Shown here piece after piece: positions 51,036 through 60,854 of a stretch of DNA of 64,000 nucleotides. How positions within the stretch are numbered: position 1 is the stretch's first letter; each line of letters opens with the position of its first letter. A program made the translations under genes and the position numbers. The notes under the pieces are model-generated. The model saw only the letters and a program-made list of their open reading frames with translations, made no database searches and was not told the DNA's origin. The stretch is from Rothia nasisuis (GTDB taxonomy: Bacteria > Actinomycetota > Actinomycetes > Actinomycetales > Micrococcaceae), in the NCBI RefSeq assembly GCF_928381405.1, contig NZ_CAKMSB010000002.1, positions 1 to 64,000 on the forward strand, written 5' to 3'.

Positions 51036-52076
51036 CTAGTGAGCCTGGCTATATGCAATCCAATCGTTCAAGACCTTGACTGCTTTGCCTTTAGTGACTG
51101 ACTCGCGAGCATCCTTGAGGGCCTGGGCGTAACGCTCTTCAAAAGATCTGCCATCCTGTGGTCGGTAGGCCACAATTCCTGCTGCGGCGTTGAGTAAAAC
51201 CGCATCCAAAATAGGGCCCTCACTCCCCTGCAAAGTCTCACGTACAACTTGAGCATTATGGGTTGCGTCTCCCCCTCGAAGATCTTCAATTGAAGCTAGG
51301 GTAAACCCGTGGTTCTCAGGAGCAAAATCTTCACGTGTCACTCCCCCATCATGAGTCTCCCAAATGACCGATGGGCCCGTGATAGTGATTTCATCCAACC
51401 CGTCACTACCTCGAAAGATCAGCGCATGGTCACCGCGTGACGCAAAAACGTGGGCAATTTTTTCAGCCATATCACCATCGGCAACCCCAATAGCGGAGGC
51501 TCGGACCTTAGCGGGATTGGTCATGGGGCCAAGATAGTTAAAGGCTGTGGGCACGCCCAATGATTTACGCACGGGGGCTACATGCCGCATTGATGGGTGA
51601 AAAACCTGTGCAAACAGAAAAGTGATTCCTGTGGCAGCTACTGACCCTGCAACATCCTTAATGTTCATATTGAGGTTGATACCTAATTCGGCAAGAACAT
51701 CTGCACTGCCACTTGACGACGTCGATGCGCGGTTGCCGTGCTTAATGACAGGTGCCCCTGCCCCGGCAGCAACGAGGGAGGCCATGGTGGAGATGTTGAC
51801 GGTGTTTTGCTGATCCCCTCCGGTACCAACAATGTCAACAGCGTCCTGGGTAACTTCTATACTCTCGGCCTTATCAAGCATGCCTTGGGCTAGCGCAGCT
51901 AACTCTAGCGGTGTCTCGCCCTTAACATGAAGCCCTACCAAAAACGCACCGATAATGGCTTCTGGGGTAGACCCGGTCATGATTTCATCCATCGCCCAAG
52001 AGACTTCGTCCTGCGTGAGATCCTGTTGCGCCACGAGTTGATTGAGCAGATATTTCCAACTTATTGAGCTTGCCAT
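51036..52076 (-). CDS. trpD: Anthranilate phosphoribosyltransferase TrpD
   Basis: A 346-residue enzyme with GTGGD (84-88), the PRPP-binding loop, and KHGNRA (112-117). It joins anthranilate to PRPP in tryptophan synthesis. No other trp gene is adjacent; trpD set apart from the trp operon and divergent from ctaE is common in actinobacteria. I saw no attenuator peptide upstream. Confidence 0.95.
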   Translation of the reverse strand: MASSISWKYLLNQLVAQQDLTQDEVSWAMDEIMTGSTPEAIIGAFLVGLHVKGETPLELAALAQGMLDKAESIEVTQDAVDIVGTGGDQQNTVNISTMASLVAAGAGAPVIKHGNRASTSSSGSADVLAELGINLNMNIKDVAGSVAATGITFLFAQVFHPSMRHVAPVRKSLGVPTAFNYLGPMTNPAKVRASAIGVADGDMAEKIAHVFASRGDHALIFRGSDGLDEITITGPSVIWETHDGGVTREDFAPENHGFTLASIEDLRGGDATHNAQVVRETLQGSEGPILDAVLLNAAAGIVAYRPQDGRSFEERYAQALKDARESVTKGKAVKVLNDWIAYSQAH

Positions 52077-52291
52077 AGCTCACATCATACGGTTCAAAGA
52101 GGAGTCATGCGACTTGATGAGACGGAGTCAATCGAATGCTTTCTCAAGCAAGCAGTGATTCGGGGATACTTTAAACTTCAATTACGCAACTTTTACACCT
52201 TGATGTGTCGACCGCCCTGCTCTAAAACCCCGAAATTGCAGGGGACAGAGGCAGGATTTACAACACACCACCCGGCACACCCTCTTATCTC

Positions 52292-52328
52292 TTGGTTCGA
52301 GGGCGGTTTTACAGACATAATGTCTATG
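52292..52328 (+). promoter_or_regulatory. Promoter of the ctaE-qcrCAB operon, leaderless
   Basis: TTGGTT (52292-52297), 18-nt spacer, CATAAT (52316-52321) and GTG start at 52328, 6 nt later. Confidence 0.65.
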
Positions 52329-52966
52329 TGACAACTGCAACCCATACTCCCAGTAAGTCGGCTCATGCCACTCTGAATCGACCCAACCAGGTAGCCGTCG
52401 GCACCGTGGTTTGGCTTGCTTCTGAGGTCATGTTCTTTGCCGGCCTGTTCGCAATGTACTTCACGCTACGCGCATCTCGCCCCGATATTTGGGCTGAGAA
52501 TACTCCGCTGCTTGAAGTCCCACTAGCTCTTGCCAACACCATCGTGCTGGTGCTGAGCTCTGTTACCTGCCAGTTTGGTGTTTTCAAGGCTGAGCAGCTC
52601 AAGCCTCGCCGTACCGGTTCTCTCTTTAACGTCCGAGAATGGGGCATGGTCGAATGGTTCCTTCTGACCTTCATCATGGGCGCTTTCTTCGTATCTGTTC
52701 AGGCTTACGAATACGCCAACCTCGTAGCTGAAGGTATGACCATCGCCTCCAGCGCTTACGGGTCGGCTTTCTATATCACCACCGGCTTCCACGCTCTTCA
52801 CGTGACCGGCGGCCTCATCGCATTCCTGCTCATTATCGGTCGTGCCTATGTGGCAAAGCGTTTCGGTCATTACGAAGCAACGTCAGCAATTGTTGTTTCG
52901 TACTACTGGCACTTCGTTGACGTCGTTTGGATTGTCTTGTTCATCGTCGTCTACTTCCTGAAGTAA
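52328..52966 (+). CDS. ctaE: Cytochrome c oxidase subunit III
   Basis: A 212-residue, five-helix heme-copper oxidase subunit III ([47 protein letters not shown]). It supports proton uptake and stability of aa3 oxidase in the plasma membrane. GTG 52328 is preferred to the longer frame because of the promoter spacing; the mRNA is probably leaderless. First gene of ctaE-qcrCAB, the usual actinobacterial order. Confidence 0.95.
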   Translation: MTTATHTPSKSAHATLNRPNQVAVGTVVWLASEVMFFAGLFAMYFTLRASRPDIWAENTPLLEVPLALANTIVLVLSSVTCQFGVFKAEQLKPRRTGSLFNVREWGMVEWFLLTFIMGAFFVSVQAYEYANLVAEGMTIASSAYGSAFYITTGFHALHVTGGLIAFLLIIGRAYVAKRFGHYEATSAIVVSYYWHFVDVVWIVLFIVVYFLK

Positions 52967-53018
52967 ACCGGTAACCGCAAAAGTAAACTAACTAGCACAC
53001 ACACTAAGGAACAACGAC

Positions 53019-53813
53019 GTGAAGGCACTTTCCCAAAAGCGACGTCATCCGCTCGCAGCTCTCGTGTTGCTTGCCCTTGCCCTACTCCTGTCAGGCGGCC
53101 TCTACGCAGTTGCCACGGCTACTAACGAGGCTCAGGCGGCGACAAACACCACCTACACAGCAGAAGATATCTCAGAAGGGCAGAAACTCTTCCTGGCGAA
53201 CTGCGCCACCTGCCACGGCACTCAGGCTGAGGGTTCAGCAGACGGCCCCGCGCTGATTGGTGTCGGAGCGGCAGCTGTTGACTTCCAGGTAGGTACAGGT
53301 CGCATGCCCATGCAGATGCAGGGCGTTCAGGCTCAGATGAAGCCCGGCCAGTTCAACGAAGAGCAGACCAAGCAGCTCTCCGCTTACGTTGCTTCACTCG
53401 GTGCCGGCCCTGCCATCCCTGAAGATGAATACCTTGACGTTTCCAAGGGCGATGCGGCCAACGGTGCCAAGGTATTTCTGGCCAACTGCGCTATGTGCCA
53501 CAACGCTGCTGGCGTTGGCGGTGCACTGACCCGCGGTAAATTTGCACCCACCCTGATGGGCGTTTCAGAGAAGCACATCTACGAAGCAATGGCCACCGGT
53601 CCGCAGAACATGCCCGTCTTCAACGACGCAAATATCACCCCTGAAGAAAAGCGTGATGTTATCACCTACCTGAAATCTCAGGAAGTAAACGCATCGGTTG
53701 GCGGCTTCAAGCTTGGCTCACTTGGCCCGGTGTCTGAGGGTATGCTCATTTGGACCCTAGGCCTAATCATCGTCATTGCATTTACTCTCTGGCTAACCTC
53801 TCGAGCTGCATAA
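53019..53813 (+). CDS. qcrC: Cytochrome bcc complex diheme cytochrome c QcrC
   Basis: A 264-residue protein with an N-terminal signal anchor, two heme c motifs CATCH and CAMCH, each with a distal Met region (RMPMQMQ; NMPVF), and a C-terminal membrane helix (about 240-258). The two hemes pass electrons directly to the oxidase in the supercomplex, so no soluble cytochrome c is needed. GTG start at 53019. Confidence 0.96.
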   Translation: MKALSQKRRHPLAALVLLALALLLSGGLYAVATATNEAQAATNTTYTAEDISEGQKLFLANCATCHGTQAEGSADGPALIGVGAAAVDFQVGTGRMPMQMQGVQAQMKPGQFNEEQTKQLSAYVASLGAGPAIPEDEYLDVSKGDAANGAKVFLANCAMCHNAAGVGGALTRGKFAPTLMGVSEKHIYEAMATGPQNMPVFNDANITPEEKRDVITYLKSQEVNASVGGFKLGSLGPVSEGMLIWTLGLIIVIAFTLWLTSRAA

Positions 53814-53860
53814 GCTCACGCACACACCAATTTCGTACCAAAGAAGATTTGAGGCAACAC

Positions 53861-54952
53861 ATGGGAAACCATAGTGACGGCGCACACGAGAAAGCTGCCG
53901 TAGTTACCTCTCACGAGGCTAACGCTGAGAAGTTCCCGAACCCGGGCCTTCCTCTGCACGCCCCTCGTCTTACCGACATCAACCCCAAACGAGCCAAAGG
54001 CGCTGAGCGACAGGTAGTTCTGCTCTTTGTCATCTCTATGCTGGGCTCTCTGCTCTTTTGGGTCGGCTATTTCGGTATTGAGGTAACTGGCAACTTTTAC
54101 GATGTCATGAACCCCGAAGCTAACAACATGCTTCGACTGCAGAACCTGCTACTTGGTCTTGGCATCGCTTTTGCTATGTTCGGTATCGGTATCGGCATCG
54201 TCCACTGGGCACGCTCACTGATGCCCGACCATGAAATGGTCGAAGAGCGTCACGCGGTCACCTCAGAAGAAGACCGTGCAGAGGCACAGGAAATCGTTGA
54301 GACTATCATTGAAGAGTCGGGTATCAAACGTCGCCCCCTCCTCCGTAATACTCTCATCGGTTCTGTTATTCTCGCTCCCCTGACTTTCGTCACCCTATTC
54401 CGGGATTTGGGGCCAGCCGACCCCTCGGTACTTAAGTACACCCTGTGGGACGAAGGTGTCCGCCTCGTGCGTGACCCTTCCGGTACCCCAATCAAGGCTG
54501 CCGACGTCACCCTGGGGTCTGCCTACCACGTCCTCCCCGAGACCCTGGCCAGCCTCTCTCACGAGAACGGCTACCTCGAGGAAAAGGCTAAGGCCGTTGT
54601 ACTGCTCATGCGTCTGGACCCTGCTGACGTCAAGTACACCACCCCCGGCCGTGAAAACTGGAACGTTGACGGCATCTACGCCTACTCCAAGGTATGCACT
54701 CACGTAGGCTGCCCCATCGCTCTGTACGAGCAGCGTACCCACCACCTGCTCTGCCCCTGCCACCAGTCAACCTTTGACGCGGCAGAAGAGTGCAAGGTTA
54801 TCTTCGGCCCCGCAGGCCACGCCCTACCCCAGCTGCCCATCGCGGTTGACTCCGAAGGTTACCTGGTCGCCCAGAGTGACTTCCACGAACCCGTCGGCCC
54901 CGGCTACTGGGAGCGTGCAAAGCACATCAAGGAAATGGCAGGTGAAGCATAA
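53861..54952 (+). CDS. qcrA: Cytochrome bcc complex Rieske iron-sulfur protein QcrA
   Basis: A 363-residue Rieske protein. Three membrane helices in the N-terminal half distinguish the actinobacterial type; the 2Fe-2S cluster motifs are CTHVGCP and CPCHQST near residues 285-310. It takes electrons from menaquinol. ATG 53861 is set by GAGG 6 nt upstream; the longer open frame overlaps qcrC and is spurious. Its stop overlaps the qcrB start by 1 nt (TAATG). Confidence 0.95.
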   Translation: MGNHSDGAHEKAAVVTSHEANAEKFPNPGLPLHAPRLTDINPKRAKGAERQVVLLFVISMLGSLLFWVGYFGIEVTGNFYDVMNPEANNMLRLQNLLLGLGIAFAMFGIGIGIVHWARSLMPDHEMVEERHAVTSEEDRAEAQEIVETIIEESGIKRRPLLRNTLIGSVILAPLTFVTLFRDLGPADPSVLKYTLWDEGVRLVRDPSGTPIKAADVTLGSAYHVLPETLASLSHENGYLEEKAKAVVLLMRLDPADVKYTTPGRENWNVDGIYAYSKVCTHVGCPIALYEQRTHHLLCPCHQSTFDAAEECKVIFGPAGHALPQLPIAVDSEGYLVAQSDFHEPVGPGYWERAKHIKEMAGEA

Positions 54953-56616
54953 TGTCGACTTCAATGCAGTCTGATTACAAGGCAAAGACCTCTACCGGTC
55001 GCATCGCCCACTACGTCGATCAGCGTGTTGGTGCTTCAGGTATCATCAAGGAATTCGGTCGCAAAATCTTCCCCGACCATTGGTCATTCATGTTCGGTGA
55101 GGTTGCACTTTACAGCCTGATTATCCTGATTATCTCAGGCACCTTCCTAACCTTTTTCTTCAACCCCACCATGGTGTCGGTAACCTACGACGGTTCCTAT
55201 GTACCCATGAAGGGCACCCACATGTCTGCCGCTTACGCATCTACCCTGGATATCTCCTTTGATGTTCGAGGTGGTCTGCTGATGCGCCAGATTCACCACT
55301 GGGCAGCTCTCATGTTCATGATGGCCATGACCGTGCACATGCTGCGCGTCTTCTTCACCGGTGCTTTCCGCCGTCCTCGTGAACTCAACTGGGTTGTTGG
55401 TAGCACCCTGCTCATCATCGGTATTTTGGCTGGCTTCACCGGCTACTCACTGCCCGATGACGTACTCTCAGGTAACGGTCTTCGCATCGTTGACGGTATT
55501 TTCAAGTCAATCCCGCTGGTTGGTACCTACATCTCGCTCTTCTTCTTCGGTGGCGAGTTCCCCGGTACCGCCGTGATTGGTCGCCTCTACACCCTGCACA
55601 TCATGATCATCCCCGCCATGCTTCTGCTACTCGTGGCGATCCACATGTTCATGGTTGTACTGCACAAGCACACCCAGTACCCCGGCCCCGGCCGCACCGA
55701 GAACAACGTTGTTGGCTTCCCCATAGGCCCTGTCTACGCAGCCAAGGCCGGCGGCTTCTTCTTCATCGTATTCGGTATCATCGCCTTCCTCGGTGCAACC
55801 TTCACCATCAACGCGATTTGGAACTACGGCCCCTACGACCCCTCACCCGTACAGGCTGGTACCCAGCCTGACTGGTACGTAGGCTTCGGTGACGGCGCCC
55901 TGCGCCTGTGGCCCGGTGTCTGGCCCTGGCCCTGGGAATTCGAATTCCTCGGCGGCACCTGGGTTCTGAGCGTCCTTCTCCCCTTCGCTCTCATGGCTGG
56001 TTCAGTCATGATGGCCATGGTCTTCTGGCCCTGGATCGAGCAGTGGGTCACCAAGGACAACCGCGTCCACAATATTCTGGATCGCCCCCGCAACGCCCCC
56101 TTCCGTACCGGTGTGGGCGTAGCAGGCATCATCGGCTACGCAGCCCTGATGATCGCGGCAAGCTCCGACCTGATTGCAACTCACTTCCACGTATCGCTGA
56201 ACGATGTTGCCTACTGGCTCCGCTTTACCTTCGTATTCGGTCCGCTGATTGGCTTCTTCATCACTCAGCGCATCTGCCTGGCTCTCCAGCGCAAGGATCG
56301 TGAGCTCGTACTGCACGGTATCGAAACCGGCAAGGTCGTCCAGCTCCCCCACGGTGAATTCATTGAGGTTCACAAGCCCATCGATGAATACCGCCGCTAC
56401 GCTCTGGTCTCCTTCGAGTCACCTGAGCCTATCCCGGCTCAGCCCAACAAGAAGGGCAAGGTTGGCCTAATCGAGAAGACCCGCGCAGGTCTCTCAAAGA
56501 TTTGGTTCGAAGACCGTGTAGTTGCTGTAACCCCCGCGGAGCTCGAAGCAGCACACCATGAGCACCACGGTGCACATGAGGTTGACGGTCATAAGACCGA
56601 ATCAATCGAAAAATAA
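54952..56616 (+). CDS. qcrB: Cytochrome bcc complex cytochrome b QcrB
   Basis: A 554-residue cytochrome b with eight or more helices. Heme-ligand histidines lie in MRQIHHWAALMFM and in the HIMIIPAMLLLLVAIHMFMV helix; the quinol-site PDWYVGFGDGALR (a PEWY-like motif) follows. The His-rich C-terminal tail (HHEHHGAHEVDGH) is notable. It oxidises menaquinol and is the target of telacebec-type inhibitors in mycobacteria. Last gene of the operon; a strong terminator follows. Confidence 0.96.
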   Translation: MSTSMQSDYKAKTSTGRIAHYVDQRVGASGIIKEFGRKIFPDHWSFMFGEVALYSLIILIISGTFLTFFFNPTMVSVTYDGSYVPMKGTHMSAAYASTLDISFDVRGGLLMRQIHHWAALMFMMAMTVHMLRVFFTGAFRRPRELNWVVGSTLLIIGILAGFTGYSLPDDVLSGNGLRIVDGIFKSIPLVGTYISLFFFGGEFPGTAVIGRLYTLHIMIIPAMLLLLVAIHMFMVVLHKHTQYPGPGRTENNVVGFPIGPVYAAKAGGFFFIVFGIIAFLGATFTINAIWNYGPYDPSPVQAGTQPDWYVGFGDGALRLWPGVWPWPWEFEFLGGTWVLSVLLPFALMAGSVMMAMVFWPWIEQWVTKDNRVHNILDRPRNAPFRTGVGVAGIIGYAALMIAASSDLIATHFHVSLNDVAYWLRFTFVFGPLIGFFITQRICLALQRKDRELVLHGIETGKVVQLPHGEFIEVHKPIDEYRRYALVSFESPEPIPAQPNKKGKVGLIEKTRAGLSKIWFEDRVVAVTPAELEAAHHEHHGAHEVDGHKTESIEK

Positions 56617-56634
56617 AGTACGGTTGTAGTTTGT

Positions 56635-56668
56635 GTGGGGCACCCCTTTGAAGGGGTGCCCCACTTTT
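56635..56668 (+). terminator. Terminator of ctaE-qcrCAB
   Basis: A perfect 14-bp stem (56635-56648 with 56651-56664) and TTTT. Confidence 0.92.
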
Positions 56669-57133
56669 GTCTTAAGAAGCGGGTAGCGTGACGAACCTTT
56701 TGAAATTCACCTGCTGGCGGTCTGCTCTTGCCGGATGTCCCTCCCCTTACCGAAAGTACCGGCTAGAGAGGCACTTTCGGTAAGAAGTGGGGCATTTGAG
56801 CCTGAGCACTACCGACCGTAAACCCACAACCACCCGATTCACCAACTTGTGACCTCTACTGAGCTTCCTACCGGGTAGCTCTCTTGCCAGAAGCCGGTGA
56901 CACCCAACTCAATACAGCCCTGATTAGCCAAGGTTGACCCACCAAGAAACCGGCTCAGTTTTATGCCCAGCTGCCTTCCGTGCAGCCCGTGCCCAGCTCA
57001 CCTCCACTGTTCAGCCCAGAGCTGTTCAGCCCCTCTCCTCTAACTTTCTCTCCGGCTGCTGATCATGGGTGGGCGTCTTCAGAAAACTGCTCCGCTCTCA
57101 TGGTGCATCTAAAAGCTTGCAGGCTCAAACCAA
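56669..57133. other. Gene-free region between qcrB and ctaF terminators
   Basis: About 465 bp with no credible ORF. It holds a 12-bp stem CTTACCGAAAGT/ACTTTCGGTAAG (56746-56757 with 56773-56784) with no T-run, and a short repeat CTGTTCAGCCC used twice near 57015-57040. I recognise no RNA family. It may be a small RNA or decayed sequence. Confidence 0.5.
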
Positions 57134-57173
57134 AGGGGTGGGGCCCGTACCATTTGGTACGGGCCCCACCCCT
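57134..57173 (-). terminator. Terminator of ctaCDF
   Basis: A perfect 18-bp stem (57134-57151 with 57156-57173), loop ATTT, 28 bp past the ctaF stop on the minus strand. Confidence 0.85.
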
Positions 57174-57200
57174 CTAAAGAGCAGGAACTATGTGGTTGCC

Positions 57201-57602
57201 TTAGTGAGCGTGATCGCCGCGGTTGTACTCATAAACCCAACCTAGAACAGCTGCCGCTGCAAAGGGAATGGCAATCAGGACAATCCACCAGTCAATAGCG
57301 AGCCCCAAGACTACGATTGTACAGGCAGCGCCGATAAAGAGCGGCCACCAGGACCAGGGTGAGTAGAAACCGTAATCACCAGCACCATCGGCAATTTCGC
57401 CTTCAAGGTTCTCATAGGGCATATCTGGGTGCTTCTTATCGGTGAACTTGAGGAAGTACCAGAGGAAGAGACACATGACGGCGGTTGCCAAAATAGCGGG
57501 GAAACCAGCCCATTCATCGAAGTGAGTCATGAAGCCGTAGACAATGCCTACAGGAATCAGGAAGACACCGATGAAAGCAAAAATATTAGCAAGAAGTTTC
57601 AC
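57201..57602 (-). CDS. ctaF: Cytochrome c oxidase subunit IV, actinobacterial type
   Basis: A 133-residue protein with four membrane helices and the conserved GFYSPWSWWPLFIG segment of actinobacterial CtaF. It is a small subunit of aa3 oxidase. It starts 9 nt after ctaD ends; the two are in one operon. The C-terminus YNRGDHAH is typical. Confidence 0.93.
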   Translation of the reverse strand: MKLLANIFAFIGVFLIPVGIVYGFMTHFDEWAGFPAILATAVMCLFLWYFLKFTDKKHPDMPYENLEGEIADGAGDYGFYSPWSWWPLFIGAACTIVVLGLAIDWWIVLIAIPFAAAAVLGWVYEYNRGDHAH

Positions 57603-57611
57603 AGTAGCCCC

Positions 57612-59312
57612 CTATCGCGCGCTTGCCTGACGGGCTGCGGCCGCGATATCAGTATTGGTGGACAGTTCAGGGTGATGCAGGTCGAGTGCAGGCCGCTCTG
57701 AACGGATGCGGGGCAAAGCAGTGAAGTTGTGGCGGGGAGGCGGGCAAGAAGTTGCCCACTCCAGGGAGCCACCGAAGCCCCAGGGGTCATCCACTTCAAC
57801 ACGCTTACCGTGACGAGCGGTTATGAAGACGTTCCAGAACCAGGGAATCATAGAAATCGCAAGAATCATTGACCCCACAGTTGAAAGCTGGTTCATCCAG
57901 GTGAAACCGTCTTCTGGCATGTAGTCAGCATAGCGGCGCGGCATGCCATCGACACCCAACCAGTGCTGGATGAGGAAGGTCATATGGAAGCCAATGAAAA
58001 GCATCCAGAAGTGGATTTTTCCTAGGCGCTCATTCAACATCTTTCCGGTGAACTTGGGCCACCAGAAGTAGAAAGCGGCGAACATGCCGAAGACCAGGGT
58101 TCCGAAAATGACGTAGTGGAAGTGAGCCACGACAAAGTAGGAATCCGAGAGGTGGAAATCCAGCGGCGGGGTTGCCAGGATAACACCGGTGATTCCACCA
58201 AAGAGGAAGGTGATTAGGAAGCCGATGACCCAGAGCATGGGCGTCTCAAACGTAATGGATCCCTGCCACATGGTGCCAATCCAGTTGAAGAACTTCACAC
58301 CGGTGGGAATACCAATCAGCATAGTCATGAAGGAGAAGAAGGGGAGCATGACTGCACCGGTGACATACATGTGGTGTGCCCACACGGTTACTGACAGGGC
58401 AGCAATCGCGATAGTTGCAAAAATCAGCCCCTTGTAACCAAAAATCGGTTTACGTGAGAAGACTGGAATAATTTCTGAAACGATACCAAAGAAGGGCAGG
58501 GCCAGAACGTAGACCTCAGGGTGGCCAAAGAACCAGAAGAGGTGCTGCCAGAGAATGGCACCACCGTTTTCAGGATCAAAGATGTGCCCGCCCAAGCGAC
58601 GATCCATACCCAAGGCAAACAGAGCTGATGCCAGAGGGGGAAAGATCATGATAATCAGAATCGCAGTGATGAGGCTGGTCCAAGTGAAAATGGACATACG
58701 CCACATGGTCATGCCCGGTGCACGCATGCAGAGGATGGTGGTCAAAAAGTTGACGCCACCCATAATGGTGCCAAAGCCCTGCAAAGCTAGACCAAAAATC
58801 CAAAGGTCTCCGCCGACTGAGGGGCTATAGGTAGTGCTGTTCAGCGGAGCATAGGCAAACCAGCCGAAGGAAGCGGCGCCCTGAGGGGTCAGGAAGCCCG
58901 CGATAGCAACCAGCGAACCAAACAGGAAGAACCAGAAGGCAAGCGAGTTCAAACGGGGGAAGGCAACATCGGGTGCACCGATCTGCAATGGCACGAGGAC
59001 GTTAGCGAAGCCAGTGAAGAGAGGAGTACCAAACATGAGCAACATCAAAGTGCCGTGCATGGTGAACAGCTGGTTGAACTGCTCCTTGGTTTCAAGAATC
59101 TGCATGCCCGGGGTGAACAGCTCCAAGCGCATAAGAAGCGCCATCACGCCAGCGAAGCAGAAGAAAATAAACGCAGCAATCAGGTACATGTACCCGATGG
59201 TCTTGTGGTCGGTGGATGTCAGCCAGTTGACGATGATTCGTCCCTTGGACTTGGGAACCACCCGCGGAACAACGCTACCGGCTGTTTCCGCTGAATACTC
59301 AAGAGTAGTCAC
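57612..59312 (-). CDS. ctaD: Cytochrome c oxidase subunit I
   Basis: A 566-residue heme-copper oxidase subunit I with 12 helices. WFFGHPEVY holds the CuB His and cross-linked Tyr, [10 protein letters not shown] more CuB ligands, and [11 protein letters not shown] the two heme ligands; TMHGTLML has the low-spin heme His. It reduces O2 to water and pumps protons. Starts 10 nt after ctaC ends. Its assembly likely needs SURF1 (3.1 kb). Confidence 0.97.
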   Translation of the reverse strand: MTTLEYSAETAGSVVPRVVPKSKGRIIVNWLTSTDHKTIGYMYLIAAFIFFCFAGVMALLMRLELFTPGMQILETKEQFNQLFTMHGTLMLLMFGTPLFTGFANVLVPLQIGAPDVAFPRLNSLAFWFFLFGSLVAIAGFLTPQGAASFGWFAYAPLNSTTYSPSVGGDLWIFGLALQGFGTIMGGVNFLTTILCMRAPGMTMWRMSIFTWTSLITAILIIMIFPPLASALFALGMDRRLGGHIFDPENGGAILWQHLFWFFGHPEVYVLALPFFGIVSEIIPVFSRKPIFGYKGLIFATIAIAALSVTVWAHHMYVTGAVMLPFFSFMTMLIGIPTGVKFFNWIGTMWQGSITFETPMLWVIGFLITFLFGGITGVILATPPLDFHLSDSYFVVAHFHYVIFGTLVFGMFAAFYFWWPKFTGKMLNERLGKIHFWMLFIGFHMTFLIQHWLGVDGMPRRYADYMPEDGFTWMNQLSTVGSMILAISMIPWFWNVFITARHGKRVEVDDPWGFGGSLEWATSCPPPRHNFTALPRIRSERPALDLHHPELSTNTDIAAAARQASAR

Positions 59313-59322
59313 GGGGCACCTC

Positions 59323-60192
59323 TTAGTTGTTGGTGTTCATGTTGGGGTTACGGTTGTACTCGTCACCAAGGCGGCCTTCTTGATCGGCTTGACGCAGTGA
59401 CTCAATGTAAATATCGTAGTCCTCCTGGCTGACAACCTTCACGTTGAACAGCATTTCGGAGTGATACTCGCCGCAAAGCTCAGCACACTTGCCAGCGTAG
59501 GTAGCGGGCTCAGAACCGGTGGTGAAGTACATGTGATTAGTCATACCGGGAACGGTATCGCGTTTCTCAAGGAAAGCGGGAACCCAGAAGGAGTGGATGA
59601 CATCGCGAGACTTAAGCTGGAGGTCAACAGTTGAGTCTACGGGCAGGTAAAGAGTGGGGAGGGTTTCTTCTACACCCTCGTTCCCCTGCTTGTCCAAGCG
59701 AGCCTGAACACCGGCAAAGTAGACATTTTCATCAAGGTAGTTGAAGTCCCACGCCCACTGCTTACCGTAAACCTCGATAGTGACGTCAGCAGTTTCTGAC
59801 TTAGGAGCGGTGATTTCGCGCTCTGCCCGGTCAGAGAAGGTGAAGAAGCTGACGATGAGGATGATGGGGATGGCAGTGTAAAAGATCTCGAGTGGAGCAT
59901 GGTAGCTCACTTGACGGGGGTAGCCGGTTTCGTATTTGCGGCGGCGGTAGGCGATGATACACCACAGCATAAGCCCCCACGTTACAAGGCCTACTGCCAA
60001 GGCAGCAATCCATGTACCAATCCAGAGGTCCATGATGGTATCTACGTTATCGGTTACACCACGCCGGGTGGGCAGCCAGCCCACCGATGCCTGTTCTGAA
60101 CAACCGGTCAAGAGCAGTGCCGAGGCTGCGGTGGCTACGGCTACTGCCTTACCTTTTAGCCCCTTGCTGCTGGTTCGATGCTGCGAACTCAC
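59323..60192 (-). CDS. ctaC: Cytochrome c oxidase subunit II
   Basis: A 289-residue lipoprotein: lipobox LLTGC, two membrane helices, then the cupredoxin domain with the CuA site [12 protein letters not shown] and the upstream HSFWVPAF. It receives electrons from QcrC. GTG 60192 is chosen for GGAAGGG 6 nt upstream; the frame is open to 60273. First gene of ctaCDF. Confidence 0.95.
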   Translation of the reverse strand: MSSQHRTSSKGLKGKAVAVATAASALLLTGCSEQASVGWLPTRRGVTDNVDTIMDLWIGTWIAALAVGLVTWGLMLWCIIAYRRRKYETGYPRQVSYHAPLEIFYTAIPIILIVSFFTFSDRAEREITAPKSETADVTIEVYGKQWAWDFNYLDENVYFAGVQARLDKQGNEGVEETLPTLYLPVDSTVDLQLKSRDVIHSFWVPAFLEKRDTVPGMTNHMYFTTGSEPATYAGKCAELCGEYHSEMLFNVKVVSQEDYDIYIESLRQADQEGRLGDEYNRNPNMNTNN

Positions 60193-60364
60193 AGACGGCC
60201 CTTCCTGTAGCGATGTGCGTGTCACCTGGTTACTGAGTGTGGACAGCATGAACCCAGGTGTTAAATCTTTCAATACGAGCTTACCCGTAAATGGGCGTCG
60301 AAAGTGACAACCTGTCGCTGAATAGACGTGTCATTACAGAAGTATTTCACGATATCTTCAGCGC

Positions 60365-60405
60365 ATACTGAACGGGGGCATGCTGAGCATGCCCCCGTTC
60401 AGTAT
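60365..60405 (-). terminator. Terminator after erpA
   Basis: A perfect 19-bp stem (60365-60383 with 60387-60405) with loop TGA; on the minus strand it follows the erpA stop at 60418. Confidence 0.85.
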
Positions 60406-60417
60406 CTGACGACGTTT

Positions 60418-60774
60418 TTAGTGGAAGGAGTCACCGCAGGCACAGGAGCCCTGGGCATTGGGGTTGTCAATGGAGAAACCCTGCTTTGAGATGCTATCTT
60501 CAAAGTCAATAGTTGAACCATCAAGATAGGGAACGCTCATGCGATCAACGATGACCTCTACACCATCGAACTCACGCACTGCGTCCCCGTCGAGCACACG
60601 CTCGTCAAAGTAGAGCTGGTAAATCAGACCCGAGCATCCACCGGGTTGTACTGCAATACGTAGACGTAAATCAGTGCGACCTTCTTGCTCAAGTAGGGTG
60701 CGCACCTTATCAGCGGCAACGTCGGTGAGGTTAACGCCGTGGGTGGGAAGGTCTTCGAGAACTGCCTCAGGCAT
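60418..60774 (-). CDS. erpA: A-type iron-sulfur cluster insertion protein (ErpA/HesB family)
   Basis: A 118-residue A-type carrier with the three conserved cysteines, one in VQPGGCSGLIYQLYFDE and two in the C-terminal GSCACGDSFH. It carries Fe-S clusters to targets; the nearby Rieske protein is a possible client. AAAGGA lies 6 nt before the ATG. ErpA is the best name, but IscA-like naming is also used. Confidence 0.92.
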   Translation of the reverse strand: MPEAVLEDLPTHGVNLTDVAADKVRTLLEQEGRTDLRLRIAVQPGGCSGLIYQLYFDERVLDGDAVREFDGVEVIVDRMSVPYLDGSTIDFEDSISKQGFSIDNPNAQGSCACGDSFH

Positions 60775-60854
60775 GCTGTTCCTTTCGTCGGAAATCTTGT
60801 TCCCAATCTTACGCCGGTTCTCTAGACTGTGCTAGATGTTCGCGGTCAAGTGAA

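Noticed and set aside
52107-52331. A 74-codon frame with AGAGGAG before its ATG, upstream of ctaE
   Set aside because: The ribosome site is only about 2 nt from the ATG, the frame runs through the ctaE promoter and start, and the protein looks like nothing known.
53750-53860. N-terminal extension of qcrA overlapping qcrC
   Set aside because: It overlaps the conserved qcrC end in another frame; ATG 53861 has a ribosome site and a normal QcrA start.
56980-57177. A 65-codon plus-strand frame before ctaF
   Set aside because: It is Pro/Ser-rich low-complexity sequence and runs through the ctaCDF terminator hairpin; no ribosome site.
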